Notes under the pieces: model-generated
The model's database searches: none
What the model saw: the letters and a program-made list of their open reading frames with translations, nothing else
What the model was told of the DNA's origin: nothing
NCBI RefSeq assembly: GCF_024171785.1
Contig: NZ_JAMTCK010000007.1
Coordinates: forward strand, 338,658-402,657
From: Goodfellowiella coeruleoviolacea
GTDB lineage: Bacteria > Actinomycetota > Actinomycetes > Mycobacteriales > Pseudonocardiaceae
Length of the DNA: 64,000 nt
Direction of reading: 5' to 3'
Position numbers and translations under genes: made by a program
Shown: positions 62,549 to 64,000 of the stretch, one piece after another
How positions within the stretch are numbered: the first letter of the stretch is position 1
How the letters are laid out: each line of letters opens with the position of its first letter

Positions 62549-63343
62549 GTGACCGACCTGGCGAGCGTGCTGGCCGACCTGCGCGCGGAGAGCGCGGAAC
62601 TGGAATCCCTGGTGGTGGGGCTCGACGCGCCGGGGCTGGCCACCCCCACGCCGGCACCCGGCTGGACCGTCGCCCACCAGCTCAGCCACCTGTGCTGGAC
62701 CGACCAGCAGGCGGTGTGGGCGGCCACCGACCCGGCCGGCTTCTCCGCGCACTACCAGCACATCAGCCCGGAACAGCTGGGCGAGCGGGTCGAGGCCGGC
62801 GCGGCCGAGGGCGTCGGCCGGCCACCGGCCGACCTGCTGGCTGACTGGCGCGCCGGACGCGACGCCCTGGCCGACGCGCTGCGCGCGCTCCCGGCCGACA
62901 CCCGGGTGGTGTGGTTCGGGCCGGCCATGAGCCCGACCTCCATGGCCACCGCCCGGCTGATGGAGACCTGGGCGCACGGTCAGGACATCGCCGACGCCCT
63001 GGGGCGGCGCCGACGGCCCACCGCCCGGTTGCGGCACGTGGCCCACCTCGGCGTCCGCACGTTCGGCCACGCGTTCCGCACGCACGGGCAGCCCGTGCCG
63101 GACGAGCCGGTCCGGGTCGAGCTGCGCGGTCCGGACGGCGAGTCGTGGACCTGGGGGCCGACCGAGGCGGCCAACCGGGTCACCGGCCCGGCACTGGACT
63201 TCTGCCTGCTGGTCACCCAGCGGCGCCACCGCGACGACCTCGGGGTGCGCGCCCAGGGCGAAATCGCCACCCGGTGGCTGGCCCTGGCCCAGGCGTTCGC
63301 CGGACCGCCCGGGCCGGGCCGGACCCCCGGACAGTTCTCCTGA
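62549..63343 (+). CDS. TIGR03084-family metal-binding protein (DinB/mycothiol-like fold)
   Basis: The 264-residue protein has WTVAHQLSHLCWTDQQAVWAA near residue 40 and METWAHGQDIADALG near 145, giving the His residues of a DinB-like four-helix metal site. The C-terminal half has HVAHLGVRTFGHAF and FCLLVTQRRHRDDL as in the TIGR03084 family. Relatives include mycothiol-dependent maleylpyruvate isomerase. The GTG has GAGGAGG 8 bp upstream. The enzyme function is not established. Confidence 0.88.
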   Translation: MTDLASVLADLRAESAELESLVVGLDAPGLATPTPAPGWTVAHQLSHLCWTDQQAVWAATDPAGFSAHYQHISPEQLGERVEAGAAEGVGRPPADLLADWRAGRDALADALRALPADTRVVWFGPAMSPTSMATARLMETWAHGQDIADALGRRRRPTARLRHVAHLGVRTFGHAFRTHGQPVPDEPVRVELRGPDGESWTWGPTEAANRVTGPALDFCLLVTQRRHRDDLGVRAQGEIATRWLALAQAFAGPPGPGRTPGQFS

Positions 63344-63784
63344 CCGCTTTTCCCGGCCGCGTCCGTGAATTCCGGCCGGCCGGTTTCACCGGATTTCCCG
63401 TGAATTCCGGGCAGGCCGGAGGAACGACTGCGCGGAAACTGCGGCGATCGCGTCGAAAACCGATGTGGGAATTTCCGCGAACAGCGTGGTGAACCAATCC
63501 GCGCGCGGTGCTTCTGATCGCTCGGGGAAATCGCACGCGGAAAACGCGCGGTGGGCGCCGGCGCGCGGAAACAGTGGACTACCGGTGGCGACAGGCGGCG
63601 CTGGCCACCCGGAGCAGGTCGATGTGCCGGCGGCGGGAGTGCCGGGACACCAGTGCGCCTCGGGCGCCGGGGCACAGGGCCCGGTCGGTCGGAATGGCCA
63701 CCGGCTGCTCCTCTCCTGGTGCGCCGGACGCGGCCGGGGCGGGTCCGCGGCCACCACCGATGGAAACCGGCCGACTCCGCCGGG
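63344..63784. other. Intergenic interval without recognisable gene
   Basis: There are no supported coding frames. CCGTGAATTCCGG occurs twice (about 63364 and 63399) as an imperfect direct repeat. A/T content is higher than in neighbouring genes. Confidence 0.45.
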
Positions 63785-64000
63785 TCAACCAGCGGCGCTG
63801 GTCGTCCGGGATGTGGGAGCGGCTTGCGCCGGGTCGGCCGGCCACTCCCAGCGCAGCTCCACGCTGCCCGGCCCGAAGTCCAGGACCACCGCGTGCGCGA
63901 ACCCGTCCTCGGCCACGGCCACGATGCGGGTGGGCGCCAGCGGCCGCCCGTCCGGGGCGTGCGCCTGGCGCAGGCAGCGCACCGGCAGCGCCGCCGGGGC
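63785..64000 (-). CDS. C-terminal part of an unidentified protein, cut by the window edge
   Basis: A minus-strand frame runs in from the right edge and stops at 63787-63785. About 71 residues are visible, including RPLAPTRIVAVAEDGFAHAVVLDFG and a Trp-containing end. The family is not recognised. It could instead start at GTG 63982 as a 65-residue protein, but the open frame to the edge favours a longer gene. Confidence 0.5.
   Translation of the reverse strand, partial: APAALPVRCLRQAHAPDGRPLAPTRIVAVAEDGFAHAVVLDFGPGSVELRWEWPADPAQAAPTSRTTSAAG

Noticed and set aside
62255-63229. Extension of the NACHT frame to 1017 codons
   Set aside because: The extra part is antisense to the TIGR03084-type gene, which has its own strong ribosome binding site and conserved motifs.

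Overview
The window is high-GC DNA (roughly 70% or more, with G/C-biased third codon positions and many GTG starts) from a mycolic-clade-like actinomycete, most probably of the Pseudonocardiaceae. The evidence is a phosphatidylinositol-mannoside operon, a mycothiol-dependent formaldehyde dehydrogenase, an F420-dependent oxidoreductase, and a gene order from thrS to hisS that follows the M. tuberculosis Rv2614c-Rv2577 neighbourhood. The genus cannot be fixed from the sequence alone.

Region 1 (1-3.1 kb) is accessory and decayed. A type I-E CRISPR array of 23 repeats runs off the left edge and is read on the minus strand. Beyond its leader end lie relics that read as the end of cas1 and a frameshifted cas2. 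These are followed by a 16-bp-arm hairpin, a 44-nt 3' fragment of a tRNA-Val(GAC) gene ending in CCA, and a terminator. This looks like the edge of an integrated island or a collapsed CRISPR locus. No intact gene is visible from 1.4 to 3.1 kb.

Region 2 (3.1-8.0 kb) is a catabolic cluster: a dehydrogenase-RraA fusion, a TRAP-type large permease, a small membrane protein, a cyclase-family hydrolase and an IclR regulator. An identical operator-like motif precedes the first gene and the regulator. Region 3 (8.0-17.8 kb) holds a secreted GH92 mannosidase, an F420-dependent oxidoreductase, a GlsB-type stress protein, a YigZ protein, the mycothiol-dependent formaldehyde dehydrogenase, a Zn-ribbon metallo-beta-lactamase-fold protein and a GNAT acetyltransferase.

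Region 4 (17.8-57.6 kb) is the conserved backbone. It contains thrS, a HIT protein, pgsA, the PIM acyltransferase gene, pimA and a Nudix gene; then EF-G2, pdxS, pdxT, yebC, ruvCAB, yajC-secD-secF, apt, rel, ppiB, a glyoxalase-II-like gene, hisS and a SplB-like radical SAM gene. Strain-specific insertions break this order: an XRE/DUF5753 gene pair, vapBC, an XRE-cupin/azlCD unit with an amino-acid permease, a DUF4262/GNAT/methyltransferase trio, a prolyl oligopeptidase with an MFS transporter, and a YibE/F protein. LexA (SOS) boxes precede ruvC and the radical SAM gene.

Region 5 (57.6-64 kb) is accessory again: an Erm-type 23S rRNA methyltransferase, a divergent flavin/PPOX-TetR pair with two matched operators, a membrane NACHT ATPase, a TIGR03084-type metal-binding protein and the 3' end of an unidentified gene.
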